A DNA stretch of 62,802 nucleotides, from the NCBI GenBank assembly GCA_002353815.1, contig DEKK01000017.1, positions 29,968 through 92,769 of the forward strand, written 5' to 3'. Within the stretch, counting starts at the first letter, position 1. The number at the start of each line of letters is the position of its first letter. Of the stretch, positions 34,901 to 44,481 are shown piece by piece. The translations under genes were made by a program, and so were the position numbers. The notes beneath the pieces are model-generated. The model saw nothing but the letters and a program-made list of their open reading frames with translations, was not told where the DNA came from and did not search any database. The stretch is from Bifidobacteriaceae bacterium UBA2724. GTDB taxonomy: Bacteria > Actinomycetota > Actinomycetes > Actinomycetales > Bifidobacteriaceae.

Positions 34901-35710
34901 TTACTTGGTGCGGTCCTTCGCATTGCGGCTCTTCGAGATTTCCTTGGCGATGGTCCAGACGATGAGCAGGATTCCGACGCCGAATACAAGGATCATCGCG
35001 ACCCACAGCCAGACCGTGGGGTCGAACACGATGTCGATGGAGTCGACGTTGTAAAGGAACAGCCCGAGCACGATGGCCATGCAGATGGCGATGCCCGCGA
35101 CGATCGTCCACACGCTCGGTCCCTTGGCCGCGCTCAGGCCTCCCGGGTATCCGTTCGCCGCGGCCTCGCGTGCGTATTCCGCAGCCGCCGCGCGCTGGTC
35201 GGCGGCCGCCTGCGCCGTCTGGGGGCTGGGGGCACCGAAACCGTATGCGGCCTGCGGGCCGGAGGCGGCGAAACCGGTGCCGGCCTGGGCATCATTCGGC
35301 ATGGCCGGGCCGCCTGGGATGGGCCCGTTCGGCGCGGAGGGGCCATCCCCGACCGGCGTTGTGCCGGCAACGGTGTCATCGGCGTTCGTGCCTTCCACGC
35401 CGTTATCCTGGCGACCTTCCGCGGCGTCCTCATTCGGCATCGCGGCGGCTGCGGGGTCGTCGTCCGCGGTTTCGCGGTCGGAAGTTCCGCCGTCCGCCAC
35501 GGAGCCGTCTGCGCCGTCGGCGATGAATTCCGCAAGCTCGTAATCCACGGTGCCGCCGTCGCCGGTGTCGGCGGGCAGTGGTTCGGTGGGTGCGTCGCCG
35601 GCGCCGGTGGGCAGTGGTTCGGTCGGTGCGTCGGTACGGGGCAGGGGCATGGTGGGGTCATTGTCGCCGTCGTGCGGCAACGGGGTGGTTTCTGGAATGT
35701 CGTTGGTCAT
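34901..35710 (-). CDS. Hypothetical membrane protein with long disordered N-terminus
   Basis: 269 residues. The first ~190 are acidic and Pro/Ala/Gly-rich with repeated TEPLP phrases (APTEPLPTGAG, APTEPLPADTG) and no fold. Two membrane helices follow (SVWTIVAGIAICMAIVLGLFLY and VWLWVAMILVFGVGILLIVWTI) and a short basic tail. The layout resembles small actinobacterial membrane proteins encoded next to PspC. It lies 141 bases after the PspC gene on the same strand, so the two are probably co-transcribed in the envelope-stress unit. AAAAGAG before ATG 35710 is the ribosome site. I do not recognise the family, and a role in envelope stress is inferred from the neighbour only. Confidence 0.7.
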   Translation of the reverse strand: MTNDIPETTPLPHDGDNDPTMPLPRTDAPTEPLPTGAGDAPTEPLPADTGDGGTVDYELAEFIADGADGSVADGGTSDRETADDDPAAAAMPNEDAAEGRQDNGVEGTNADDTVAGTTPVGDGPSAPNGPIPGGPAMPNDAQAGTGFAASGPQAAYGFGAPSPQTAQAAADQRAAAAEYAREAAANGYPGGLSAAKGPSVWTIVAGIAICMAIVLGLFLYNVDSIDIVFDPTVWLWVAMILVFGVGILLIVWTIAKEISKSRNAKDRTK

Positions 35711-35851
35711 GTGAGTCTCTTTTCGAAAAGTGCGCAGTCGCGTTGCCGTGTGCGACGGCGTGCCAGTCGCGGCGCCTGTCGCCGCAACGCGCTGCTGGTG
35801 GTTGGTGATGCCACGGTGTCGTAGCGATGATGGTGGGTCGAACCGGCCTCG

Positions 35852-37315
35852 TTATGCCGTTGTCACGTCGATGCCTGCGATTCCGGTCACGTCGATGTAC
35901 AGTGCCTCGGGGTCGTTGGTGGCATCGGAATAGGTGCCATCCCCACGCGCGAACGCGAACCCGACGGTCACTCCCGAGGAATCCGGCGGGAATTCGTCCT
36001 CCGGGCCATTGCCCATGACCGATGCGGAATCGCATCCTTCGGGAAGCACCACGCGGACGGTGCTGAACATCGACCAGACGTAGATGTCGCCCGTGGGGCA
36101 GGAGCTCGTCGGGTGCGTGGTGTGCCAATCGCTCAGGTCGATCGTCGTGTCGGAATATTCGGTGCGCACTCCGCGTTGGAGCTGCTCGTACTGCGACGAG
36201 GTGTATGTGCGGGTTTCCCCGATCGTAGTGAGCGCCGCCGTCTTCGAGCTGATGCCGTTGATCGGAGAGACGTAGGTGAAATGGAATCCGATGGTCAGGA
36301 TGCTGATTGCCACGAGTATGACGGCGATTGCGCCGATGCCGCCCGAGCGGCGTCCGTTGAGGCCGAGCGCGATGAGGACGATGCCGATGAACAGCGTGGA
36401 TCCCAGCGCCCAGTATCCCAGCATGCGCGTGAGGGACTCGGACGGGTGTCCCGTCGGAAGCAGGTTCGCGGCCAGCACGATGCCCAGCGCGATGAGGATC
36501 GCCCCCGTGCATGCGCTGACGATGATGGGGCCGGCGGGTTTGCGGCGTGCCGTGGCTTTGGCTGCTTTGGCATAGGCGGTCGACTGTCCGAACGTCGGCT
36601 GGGGGGCGGTGAATGTCGGCGCCTGCATCGCGGGGCCTCCCGCGGTGGTGTACGTGGCGCCGTAGGTCGCAGAGTGCGGCATCCCGGGTTGCGGCATGGC
36701 GCCGGGCTGCGGCATGGCGCCGGGCTGCGGCATGGGAGCGGTCTGCGGCATCGGGCCGGTCTGCGACATCTCCGGCTGCGCGGCCGGCATGGCACCCGGC
36801 TGCGACATCCCCGGCTGCGCGGCCGGCATGGCACCCGGCTGCGGCATCCCCTGCTGCGGCATGGCGCCGGGCTGCGTGGCGCCCGGGGCTGCGGATTGTG
36901 CCGTGCCTGTGTGATCGCGGGTCACGAAGTAGGCGACCGCGATCGCGCCGAGGACGATGAGGGCGACAGGGAACGCCGGCGCCCCGACGAGGGTGACGAT
37001 GAGGGCGCCCCAGAAGTCCGCGGGGCAGTCGCCGTGGTCGATGACGTTCTCCAGCAGGATCGCGCCATTGCGCTCGTCCGGGAGCAGCAGCCACAGCAGT
37101 CCGTAGAGCATGAGCCCGGTGCCCCAAGCCAGGGTGAGCGCCAGCCAGAAGATTCGTATGATGATCGGGTCCCACCCGAGTTTGCCGGCGATGGCGCCTG
37201 ACACACCACCGAGCCACCGGTCCGACGACCGGTTCATGTTCCAGCTGCGGATCCAGATGAAAAACCCGCTGCCGAACGGCTGCCGCTTGTTGGGCATGTG
37301 CTGTTGCGTGGTCAT
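35852..37315 (-). CDS. PspC-domain membrane protein
   Basis: 487-residue membrane protein. The PspC domain spans residues ~25-90 (WNMNRSSDRWLGGVSGAIAGKLGWDPIIIRI, then GLMLYGLLWLLLPDE). A Pro/Met/Gln/Gly/Ala low-complexity block of about 80 residues (PGAMPQ-type repeats) separates it from further helices (GPIIVSACTGAILIALGIVLAANLL, ALGSTLFIGIVLIALGL, GGIGAIAVILVAISILTIGF) and an extracellular C-terminal beta-rich domain that probably resembles the LiaF/DUF2154-type output region. It is divergent from the histidine kinase gene by 303 bases, the arrangement seen in actinobacterial cell-envelope stress systems. GAAGGAG fits ATG 37315. The upstream extension of the open frame over the kinase gene is an antisense artefact. 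Confidence 0.88.
   Translation of the reverse strand: MTTQQHMPNKRQPFGSGFFIWIRSWNMNRSSDRWLGGVSGAIAGKLGWDPIIIRIFWLALTLAWGTGLMLYGLLWLLLPDERNGAILLENVIDHGDCPADFWGALIVTLVGAPAFPVALIVLGAIAVAYFVTRDHTGTAQSAAPGATQPGAMPQQGMPQPGAMPAAQPGMSQPGAMPAAQPEMSQTGPMPQTAPMPQPGAMPQPGAMPQPGMPHSATYGATYTTAGGPAMQAPTFTAPQPTFGQSTAYAKAAKATARRKPAGPIIVSACTGAILIALGIVLAANLLPTGHPSESLTRMLGYWALGSTLFIGIVLIALGLNGRRSGGIGAIAVILVAISILTIGFHFTYVSPINGISSKTAALTTIGETRTYTSSQYEQLQRGVRTEYSDTTIDLSDWHTTHPTSSCPTGDIYVWSMFSTVRVVLPEGCDSASVMGNGPEDEFPPDSSGVTVGFAFARGDGTYSDATNDPEALYIDVTGIAGIDVTTA
36670..36890. repeat. Low-complexity repeat block in the PspC gene
   Basis: Imperfect repeats of an 18-base unit (GGCATGGCGCCGGGCTGC and variants) and a longer duplicated block of ~48 bases containing TGCGCGGCCGGCATGGCACC encode the Pro/Met/Gln-rich linker. 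The unit is in frame, so copy-number change would alter linker length only. Confidence 0.8.
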
Positions 37316-37618
37316 TGTTCTTCTCCTTCGTGTGTCGCCGCGCCTGTCCGGGTGCCGTGGCCTGCGTTGTGCTCGCTGCGCGTCGCGCCGTTCGCTTCGG
37401 CGCGATGTTCCGCGTGACTGTCTCCATTCCACCGTGTTTCTCCGCTTCGCGCCATCAGGGTTTGCCCTGATTCTTCCCTGATTTCTTCGGAATGGGGCGG
37501 ATTCCGGGCCCTTGCAAAACCCTGACGCGGGTAGAGTCAACAGTGATGGAGCTCTGGCCGCGCGCGTCACGCGCCTGCGGCAAGCACAGGGGACCTGGGT
37601 GGAATGAAAGGACGCATC

Positions 37619-38809
37619 ATGAGCGAACCCTCGCCGGACGATGGCTATGATGCCGTCAGCGGCACGCCTTTGACGCGTTTGGTCAATATGTCGGAGCGGA
37701 TGCGCGCATCCATGCGCTCCGTGCGCACCGCCACGGTGGGCACTATTTCGGCTGCGACGCTGGCTTTCGCGGCCATGTTGTTCGGCGCGCTGGTCATCAC
37801 GGGGCGCGGCGTCGTGTTTTCCGTCGGCGTCGTCTGCATCTTCGTGGGCATCGTCATCGGTTGGGTCAATACGGCGTATGCGGTGAACCCCGACGAGGAT
37901 GCGTCGCGCACAGGGCAGTCCAAGGCGGTCAACATCACGGTCGTCGTCGCCAGCGTGCTGCTGACGGTGTTCGGAGTGTTCCTCGTCGCCAGCACCTTCA
38001 TGCCGTGGATCTATGTGGCCGCCGGATTGCTGTGCGGCGTGCTCCTTGTAGCGTCGCTCGCGGTCCTCGCCGCCCCGTGGTGGCTGGGGTTGGTCGCCGA
38101 CCTCGGCGCCGAGCGCGAACGGGTGGCGGAGGAACGCCTGCGCGCCGATTATGCGGTGCAGCTCCACGATTCTGTGCTGCAGACGCTGGCCGTGATCCAG
38201 ATTCGTGCGGACGACCCCCAGGTGACGCGTTCCCTCGCCCGTTCGCAGGAACGCGATTTGCGGGAATGGCTGTATGGCGATCCCGGCGCCGTGCTGCACG
38301 ACGGCAACGCCGTCCGGCAGGGTGCTGCGCAAGACGCGGCGGAGCGACGCGAGCCGTCCCCCGCGTCCCAGGACGCGGCATCCACGGTCTCCCGCGCGAT
38401 GAAACAAGCCGCGGCGCGCGTCGAAGACACCCAGGGGGTGCCCGTGGACGTGGTGATCGTGGGCGACGCCCGCATGACCCCGGGGCTCCAGGCGCTTGTC
38501 GACGCGGCCGCCGAGGCGATGCGCAACGCCGCTCGCCATGGCGCGCCGCCGATCTCCATCTACGTGGAAGTCGGCGCTTCGTCCGCCGAGCTGTATGTGC
38601 GCGACCACGGCGATGGATTCGAAGTGGCCAATCTGCCCGAGGGGCATGGCGGCGTGCGCGATTCGATCATCGAACGCATGCGGCGTGCGGGCGGCACGGC
38701 GTCGATTGATTCGCGCCGCGGATGGGGGACCGAGGTCCATCTGACGATTCCCCGTGACGACGCCGGGTTTCACGGCGGCGCGCCCGGTCGCGGCGAATCC
38801 GCGGGATGA
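37619..38809 (+). CDS. Sensor histidine kinase, NarL/LuxR-partner type
   Basis: 396-residue membrane kinase. Four hydrophobic helices in two pairs (ISAATLAFAAMLFGALVI, VVFSVGVVCIFVGIVIGW, VNITVVVASVLLTVFGVFLV, WIYVAAGLLCGVLLVASLAVLA) lead to a short dimerisation helix with the phospho-acceptor His in YAVQLHDSVLQTLAVIQ, as in HisKA_3-like kinases, and an HATPase domain with N-box EAMRNAARHG and G-box RDHGDGFEV. ATG 37619 is preferred because GAAAGGAC sits correctly; ATG 37604 would overlap it. It is followed 69 bases later by its response regulator, and with the divergent PspC gene it forms an apparent envelope-stress sensor. Confidence 0.9.
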   Translation: MSEPSPDDGYDAVSGTPLTRLVNMSERMRASMRSVRTATVGTISAATLAFAAMLFGALVITGRGVVFSVGVVCIFVGIVIGWVNTAYAVNPDEDASRTGQSKAVNITVVVASVLLTVFGVFLVASTFMPWIYVAAGLLCGVLLVASLAVLAAPWWLGLVADLGAERERVAEERLRADYAVQLHDSVLQTLAVIQIRADDPQVTRSLARSQERDLREWLYGDPGAVLHDGNAVRQGAAQDAAERREPSPASQDAASTVSRAMKQAAARVEDTQGVPVDVVIVGDARMTPGLQALVDAAAEAMRNAARHGAPPISIYVEVGASSAELYVRDHGDGFEVANLPEGHGGVRDSIIERMRRAGGTASIDSRRGWGTEVHLTIPRDDAGFHGGAPGRGESAG

Positions 38810-38878
38810 CGGTCGCGTGATGACAGCCACAGAGAGCCGCAGAGAGACGGAAGACGGACGGAAAACAGAGGCAAGGTG

Positions 38879-39730
38879 ATGCACGACATGGAGACAAGGG
38901 ACACGATGCAGGGCGCGGCGGAATACGGGAATGCGACGGTGCCCGAGCCGACAGCGCGGGGCGCGCGGGAATCGGCCGTGCGGGGCGCGCGGCAGGCGCC
39001 TGACGTGCAGGCCGCGTCAACGGCGTCCGGTGCCGCGGGCGGCCAGGCCCGCGTGCGCGTGGCCGTTGTCGATGACCATGAGATGTTCCGCCGCGGCGTC
39101 ATCGACACCATCCAGGGCGAGTGCGACGTGGTCGGCCAGGCGGGCGACGTGGAAGGCGCCGTCGCTATGATCGCGTCCGTCAAACCAGATGTCGTGCTTC
39201 TTGACGTCCACGTGCCCGGAGGCCAGGGCGGAGGCGGCGCCGAAATCATGCTCCGCGCCGTTCCGCTGGCCCCGCAGACGCTGTATCTGGCGCTGTCCGT
39301 GTCGGATTCGCCCGCCGATGTCGGCTCCGTGATCCGCGCCGGCGCTCGCGGATACGTGACCAAGACCGTCACCGCACAGGACCTGCTCTATTCCATCCGC
39401 CAGGTCGCCGAAGGTTATGCGGTTTTCAGTCCGAAACTGGCAGGGTTCGTGCTGTCGGCGCTGCGGCCGGACGCCGCGGAGGGCGAGGCGCCCGCGGGCG
39501 GCGATAAGTCGGAGGACGCGCGCGACGACATCTCGCTGGACGTGCTCACGCCGCGTGAGCAGCAGGTGATGCGCCTCATCGCCCGCGGATACTCCTACAA
39601 GGAGGTCGCGTCGGAGCTGTTCATCTCGGTGAAGACCGTGGAAACGCATGTCTCCGCAGTGCTTCGCAAACTCCAGATGTCGAACCGGGGCGAGCTCGCC
39701 CGGTGGGCCGCACGCCGCCGCATCGTTTGA
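38879..39730 (+). CDS. LuxR/NarL-family response regulator
   Basis: 283 residues. After a ~55-residue disordered Ala/Arg-rich lead comes a receiver domain (VRVAVVDDHEMFRRGVIDTI, phospho-acceptor Asp in DVVLLDVHVPGG, conserved Lys in GYVTKTVTAQDLL) and a LuxR-type helix-turn-helix (LTPREQQVMRLIARGYSYKEVASELFISVKTVETHVSAVLRKLQ). The alternative GTG start at 38876 is directly adjacent to ATG 38879. Paired with the histidine kinase upstream; the divergent pspC unit is the most likely target. Confidence 0.92.
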   Translation: MHDMETRDTMQGAAEYGNATVPEPTARGARESAVRGARQAPDVQAASTASGAAGGQARVRVAVVDDHEMFRRGVIDTIQGECDVVGQAGDVEGAVAMIASVKPDVVLLDVHVPGGQGGGGAEIMLRAVPLAPQTLYLALSVSDSPADVGSVIRAGARGYVTKTVTAQDLLYSIRQVAEGYAVFSPKLAGFVLSALRPDAAEGEAPAGGDKSEDARDDISLDVLTPREQQVMRLIARGYSYKEVASELFISVKTVETHVSAVLRKLQMSNRGELARWAARRRIV

Positions 39731-39883
39731 ATTCCGCCCTTTCGTCCGTCGCGGCCGCATGGGCACGATGTGACCGCGATTAGCATTTCTCGGTTTCGCA
39801 TGCGTAAACTATGCTCCGTAATGCTTCGCCGCCCGGCTTGGCGGGGAAGGAACGTTCACATGTCTCGAGTAAAGGAGGAAAGC

Positions 39884-41800
39884 ATGGATCAGTCATCAGT
39901 GTTTGATTTGGCGGCCGAAGCTGCGGCGTCCAACGGAGGGAACAATGATCCGCTGCTGCCCCCGGCGCGTTTCGTGGGCGCTCCCCAGAAGCCGAGCACG
40001 ATGCCGTACTACAAGTACGTGGCATATGACAAGCAAGTGCCTTTCGATTACCCCGAGCGCACCTGGCCCACCAAGCGCCTCAAGCGCGCCCCGCGCTGGT
40101 GCTCCGTCGACCTGCGCGACGGCAACCAGGCCCTCGTCAACCCGATGGATTCCGAGCGCAAGCTGCGCTTCTGGAACCTCCTCGTGTCGATGGGCTACAA
40201 GGAGATCGAGGTCGGCTTCCCGTCCGCGTCCGAGACGGATTATGACTTCATCCGCATGCTGATCGAGCGCGAGCTCATCCCGGACGACGTCACGATCGCC
40301 GTGCTCACCCAGGCGCGCGAACACCTCATTCGCAAGACCTATGAATCGCTGCGCGGCTGCAAGCGCGCCATCGTGCATTTCTACAACTCCGTGTCGGTGC
40401 TGCAGCGCGAAGTCGTGTTCCGCAAAGACAAGGAAGGCTGCAAGAAGCTCGCCACCGATGCGGCCGAGCTGTGCAAGAAGCTCGAGGGCGAGGCCGAGGG
40501 CATCGACATCTCGTACGAGTACTCGCCGGAGTCCTTCACCGGCACCGAGCCGGAGTACGCCGTCGAGGTGTGCAACGCCGTCATCGACGTCATCAAGCCG
40601 ACGCCCGACCACCCGATGATCATCAATGTGCCCGCCACCGTCGAGATGACCACGCCGAACGTGTTCGCCGACGAGCTCGAGTACATGAACAACAACCTGA
40701 AGAACCGCGATTCCGTTGTGCTCTCCATCCACCCGCACAACGACTGCGGCATGGCCGTGGCCGCCACCGAGCTTGCGCTGCTCGCCGGCGTGGACCGCGT
40801 CGAGGGCTGCCTGCTCGGCAACGGCGAGCGCACCGGCAACGTGGATCTCGTCACCCTGGGCCTCAACCTGCTCGTGCAGGGCATCGACCCGCAGGTCGAC
40901 CTGTCGAACGTCCCCCAGATCCGCAAGACCGTGGAGTACTGCAACCAGGTCAAGATCTCGGAACGCCACCCGTACGCCGGCAACTTCGTGTTCACGGCGT
41001 TCTCCGGCTCGCATCAGGACGCCATCAAGAAGGGTCTCGAGGCGCGTCAGGCCGCCGCGGAGCGCGCGGGCGCGGACCTCGACAAGTTCGTGTGGCTCGT
41101 GCCGTACCTGCCGATCGACCCGAAGGACATCGGCCGCTCCTATGAGGCCGTCATCCGCGTCAACTCGCAGTCCGGCAAGGGCGGCATGGCCTACCTGCTC
41201 AAGGTGAACCACGGCCTCGACCTGCCCAAGCGCCTCCAGATCGAATTCGAGAAGGTCGTGCAGCGCTACGCCGACGAGACGAAGCGCGAGGTCAAGGACG
41301 AAGACATCTGGCGCCTGTTCAAGAACGAATACCTGCCCGTCGAGGCCAACGGTTCGACCGCCGCGGGCCACGTGATGGGCGATTCCGAGGACGAGTCCCT
41401 CAAGCCGTGGGGCCGCCTCAAGCTCCTCAACCTCCAGGTGAGCTCCGGCGAGGACGGCTCCGACACCGTGCTCAAGGTGAAGCTGCTCGACCGCGGCGCC
41501 GATCTGAAGAACCCGACCGAGCGCGTCATCTCCGGCGTGGGCAATGGCCCGATCGCCGCATTTGTGAGCGCACTGGACGTGCTGGGCCTGACGGTTTCGG
41601 TGAATGACTACGCCGAGCACACCATGGGGACCGGCGCGGATGCCGTCGCCGCCTCCTATGTGGAGTGCGAGATCGGCGAGGAATCCGACAGCGAGGTGAT
41701 CTGGGGCGTCGGCATCGACTCCTCCACCACCACCTCGGCGCTGAAGGCCATCATCTCTGCGGTGAACCGCCACGAGCGCGCCACCAATCCGCAGGAGTGA
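39884..41800 (+). CDS. leuA: 2-isopropylmalate synthase
   Basis: Condenses acetyl-CoA with 2-oxoisovalerate, the first committed step of leucine synthesis. 638 residues of the long actinobacterial LeuA type: TIM-barrel with SVDLRDGNQALVNPM, IEVGFPSASETDYDF, metal-binding HPHNDCGMA and GCLLGNGERTGNVDL, YAGNFVFTAFSGSHQDAIKKG, then the C-terminal regulatory domain (LKLLNLQVSSGEDGSD..., GVGNGPIAAFVSAL) that binds leucine. The TAAAGGAGGAAAGC ribosome site is strong and fixes ATG 39884. It stands alone in a 153-base gap after the response regulator, in which no leucine-rich leader peptide is evident, so attenuation of the classic kind is not supported. Confidence 0.96.
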   Translation: MDQSSVFDLAAEAAASNGGNNDPLLPPARFVGAPQKPSTMPYYKYVAYDKQVPFDYPERTWPTKRLKRAPRWCSVDLRDGNQALVNPMDSERKLRFWNLLVSMGYKEIEVGFPSASETDYDFIRMLIERELIPDDVTIAVLTQAREHLIRKTYESLRGCKRAIVHFYNSVSVLQREVVFRKDKEGCKKLATDAAELCKKLEGEAEGIDISYEYSPESFTGTEPEYAVEVCNAVIDVIKPTPDHPMIINVPATVEMTTPNVFADELEYMNNNLKNRDSVVLSIHPHNDCGMAVAATELALLAGVDRVEGCLLGNGERTGNVDLVTLGLNLLVQGIDPQVDLSNVPQIRKTVEYCNQVKISERHPYAGNFVFTAFSGSHQDAIKKGLEARQAAAERAGADLDKFVWLVPYLPIDPKDIGRSYEAVIRVNSQSGKGGMAYLLKVNHGLDLPKRLQIEFEKVVQRYADETKREVKDEDIWRLFKNEYLPVEANGSTAAGHVMGDSEDESLKPWGRLKLLNLQVSSGEDGSDTVLKVKLLDRGADLKNPTERVISGVGNGPIAAFVSALDVLGLTVSVNDYAEHTMGTGADAVAASYVECEIGEESDSEVIWGVGIDSSTTTSALKAIISAVNRHERATNPQE

Positions 41801-41888
41801 TTTTCTGATTCCCTGAATTTTCGGCGATTCGGAGCCGATCCGCTGGGCTGCATCACCCGGCCGCTAGTGGCTCCGTGTCCCCTGGGCC

Positions 41889-41922
41889 GGACCCCGCATG
41901 GCATCGCCGCGCGGGGCCCTTT
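41889..41922 (+). terminator. Possible terminator after leuA
   Basis: GGACCCCGC pairs with GCGGGGCCC (one mismatch) over a 13-base loop and is followed by only TTT. It lies 88 bases beyond the leuA stop, between converging genes. Confidence 0.5.
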
Positions 41923-41994
41923 CGTATCTGCGCTCGTGTGCACCGGCGCCGCCTCGCCCCTCCGCCTCGCCGCGCGTCTGTGAGACCACGCCGG

Positions 41995-44247
41995 TCACAT
42001 GCCGCCGTCGACGCCCCACGTGCCGTCGTCGCCGGTCGCGGTGCCAGGGTCCGTCGGCTCGGTGAACTGCTCCTCAGAAGTGCCTGCAAGCGCCTGCTTC
42101 ATGTAATTGGCATAGAGCACGTTGGGGAACCCGATGCCGTTCCTATAGCCATCCCACGTGGGAAGCACCTGCGCCGAACCGTCGCTGCCGGGATACCACA
42201 CGGCGAACGTCGTCACCACGCTGGGGGTGTAACCGACGATGCTTTCGGCGCGGTTGTCGTTCGCGGTGCCCGTCTTGCCCGCGGTCGTACGGCCGATTTC
42301 GGCGCCCGCCGCTTTGGCGGTGCCATACGTCATGGTGCCGGTCAGCGCCTTCGTCGCGAGGTTCGCCACGTTGGGCGTGAACACCTGCGTGCCGGTGGTG
42401 GGCGCGGTGTAGACGGTGGCGCCCGTGGAATCATCGACCGTCTGCACACAGTGGAGCGTCACCTTGGTTCCTTGGTTGGCGATGGTGGCGTATCCCTGCG
42501 TGATGTCGTTCACGGTCACGCCGTCGATGCCCAGCGTGAGGAACGGGGAATCGTCGCTCAGCGTGCTCTCGATGCCCGCCTCGTGCGCGATGCTGGCCAC
42601 GGTCTGCGACGACAGCTTCTCTTCGATCCGCATATACACGGTGTTGACCGAATAGGCCGTCGCCTGCGCCAGAGTGATGTTGCCATAGCTGACATTGCCG
42701 TAGTTGGCGACGGGGTTGGCGAGCCCCTGGTAGCTTTGCGGCGAATCGCCGTTGAAATACGTGGAATCCACGCTCACGCCATGCTGCAGCGCGCCGATCA
42801 ACGTGAAGGCTTTCATCGTCGAACCGGGTTGGTAATGCGCCTGCGTGGCGTTGTTGAGCTGTTTGGTCTGGTAGTCCTCGCCTCCGTAGACGGCGAGAAT
42901 GGCTCCGGTCTTCGAGTTCGCGCTCATGCCGCCGGTCTCCAGTCCGTCCGGTTCGTCGAGGCCGTTCTGCGAGGGCGAGGCCACCTGTTCCATCAGTTTC
43001 TGCCTGTCTTTGTCGAACGTAGTGACGATGGAATACCCGCCTGCCGCGATGTCCTCGTCCTTGAAGGCTCCGTTGCTGGCGAGCTCGGAGACGGCCATGC
43101 TCAGCAGATATCCGTTCGGGCCGGCGTAGGACGACGACGTCGACGAATAGTCGATTGTGCCGGGCATGGTCGCGTTCTGCGCCTGCTCCGCCGTGATGTA
43201 GCCGTCTTCCTGCATGATCGAGATGACGCGCGAGAAACGCTGGCTCGCCGCGTCGTGGTCCACGGCGGGGTCCCAGTCGCTGGGGGCGGGGATGATGCCC
43301 GCCAGCAGCGCCGATTCCTCAAAGGTCAGGTCGGTGGCGTTCTTGCCGAAATACCGTCGCGCCGCCTCATCGATCCCGTAGGCGCCGCGGCCGAAGTAGA
43401 TGGTGTTCATGTAGTTGCACAGAACGGTCGATTTGTCTTGCGACTGCGAGATCTTCAGCGCGAGCAGGGCTTCCTTGACCTTGCCTTTGTATGTGGTGGT
43501 TTCGCCTAGATAGTAGCGCTCGGCGTATTGCTGCGTGATCGTGGATCCGCCTTGGCGCGAGCCGGTGGTCACGTTGTTGAACAGCGCGCGGGCGATTCCC
43601 CTCAGGTCGATGCCGTTGTCGGTCCAGAAGCTGCGGTTCTCCGACGCCACGACGGCGTTGCCCACGTAATCGGGCAGCGTGGAGCAATCGATGATGCGCC
43701 GGCCGCCGCCCGAAAGACGCCCGATTTCGGTGGTGCCGTCGCTGTAATACACGATGCTCGTCTGGCTCACGGCGAATGCATCGGGGGCGGGGATTTCAAT
43801 CCGCGAGTATTCGTAGGCGAGTGCGCCGACGCAGCCCGCGCCCGCGAGGATGAGGATGCCAAGCAGCCACAGCACGATGTGGCGGACCGTGTGGCGGTGT
43901 GTGCGCGCGGGGCCGCTCGGTGTGCGGTGCGGCGCCGGACTCGATGCGCGGCGCGGTGTGCGTCGCGACTGGCGGGCCCGGGTGTCGCCGGAGGCGTGCG
44001 CCGATCCGTGCGTGGATGACGAACGCGACGACGATGCACGGTGGCTGCGCGTAGGGGACGACGACGTACGCGATGACGTGTGCGCCGAGGACGAACGAGA
44101 TGGGGATGTGCGCGCCGATGGTGAGCGCGACGACGATGTGCGATGGCCGCGGGAAGACGCCGCAGTGTCGCTTTCCGGGCTGGGAGTGGGGCGCGATGCC
44201 TTGCGCCCTGCGGACGGGCGATGTGACTGGGGTTCTTCGGACGGCAT
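41995..44247 (-). CDS. Class A penicillin-binding protein (transglycosylase/transpeptidase)
   Basis: Bifunctional peptidoglycan synthase, 750 residues. The ~120-residue cytoplasmic lead is extremely Ser/Arg/His-rich. One membrane anchor follows (IVLWLLGILILAGAGCVGALAY), then a GT51 transglycosylase domain (VVASENRSFWTDNGIDLRGIARA, GGSTITQQYAERYYL, KISQSQDKSTVLCNYMNTIYFGRGAYGI) and a transpeptidase with SxxK QPGSTMKAF, SxN YSVNTVYM and KTG TAGKTGTAND. ATG 44247 is chosen; a TTG 36 bases earlier could also start. It ends with an acidic Gly/Asp tail. Divergent from the inositol-phosphate synthase gene. The low-complexity N-terminus may be a phosphorylation or interaction tail; that is inference. 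Confidence 0.93.
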   Translation of the reverse strand: MPSEEPQSHRPSAGRKASRPTPSPESDTAASSRGHRTSSSRSPSARTSPSRSSSAHTSSRTSSSPTRSHRASSSRSSSTHGSAHASGDTRARQSRRTPRRASSPAPHRTPSGPARTHRHTVRHIVLWLLGILILAGAGCVGALAYEYSRIEIPAPDAFAVSQTSIVYYSDGTTEIGRLSGGGRRIIDCSTLPDYVGNAVVASENRSFWTDNGIDLRGIARALFNNVTTGSRQGGSTITQQYAERYYLGETTTYKGKVKEALLALKISQSQDKSTVLCNYMNTIYFGRGAYGIDEAARRYFGKNATDLTFEESALLAGIIPAPSDWDPAVDHDAASQRFSRVISIMQEDGYITAEQAQNATMPGTIDYSSTSSSYAGPNGYLLSMAVSELASNGAFKDEDIAAGGYSIVTTFDKDRQKLMEQVASPSQNGLDEPDGLETGGMSANSKTGAILAVYGGEDYQTKQLNNATQAHYQPGSTMKAFTLIGALQHGVSVDSTYFNGDSPQSYQGLANPVANYGNVSYGNITLAQATAYSVNTVYMRIEEKLSSQTVASIAHEAGIESTLSDDSPFLTLGIDGVTVNDITQGYATIANQGTKVTLHCVQTVDDSTGATVYTAPTTGTQVFTPNVANLATKALTGTMTYGTAKAAGAEIGRTTAGKTGTANDNRAESIVGYTPSVVTTFAVWYPGSDGSAQVLPTWDGYRNGIGFPNVLYANYMKQALAGTSEEQFTEPTDPGTATGDDGTWGVDGGM

Positions 44248-44481
44248 ACGTCCACGATATTCCGTGCCCCAAGGTTTCGGCAACGCAGATGGGCCGGTGG
44301 GGAGCGTCGCGCCCGCGCGGATGACCTGCGTCGGCGTCGCGGAGCCGCATGTGACAGCCGTCGGAGGCCGTCCGTTCGATAGGGCTGTTCGATGGCCTCG
44401 CCCACGGGGTCTCCTCGCTTCGGGGCGGCTTAAATAGGCGGTTTTGTGCAGATGCGCAGCAGGTTGGTTTCATTCCCGATT

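Noticed and set aside
35852..38884. A 1010-residue minus-strand protein including PspC
   Set aside because: The part upstream of 37315 is antisense to the histidine kinase gene and reads as Arg/His/Gly-rich shadow sequence; GAAGGAG and the PspC domain place the start at 37315.
39731..39883. Leucine attenuator ahead of leuA
   Set aside because: No short open frame with clustered Leu codons and no terminator/antiterminator pair is visible.
41875..43509. A 544-residue plus-strand protein opposite the penicillin-binding protein gene
   Set aside because: Antisense shadow rich in Arg, Gly and Val; the minus strand encodes full transglycosylase and transpeptidase motifs.
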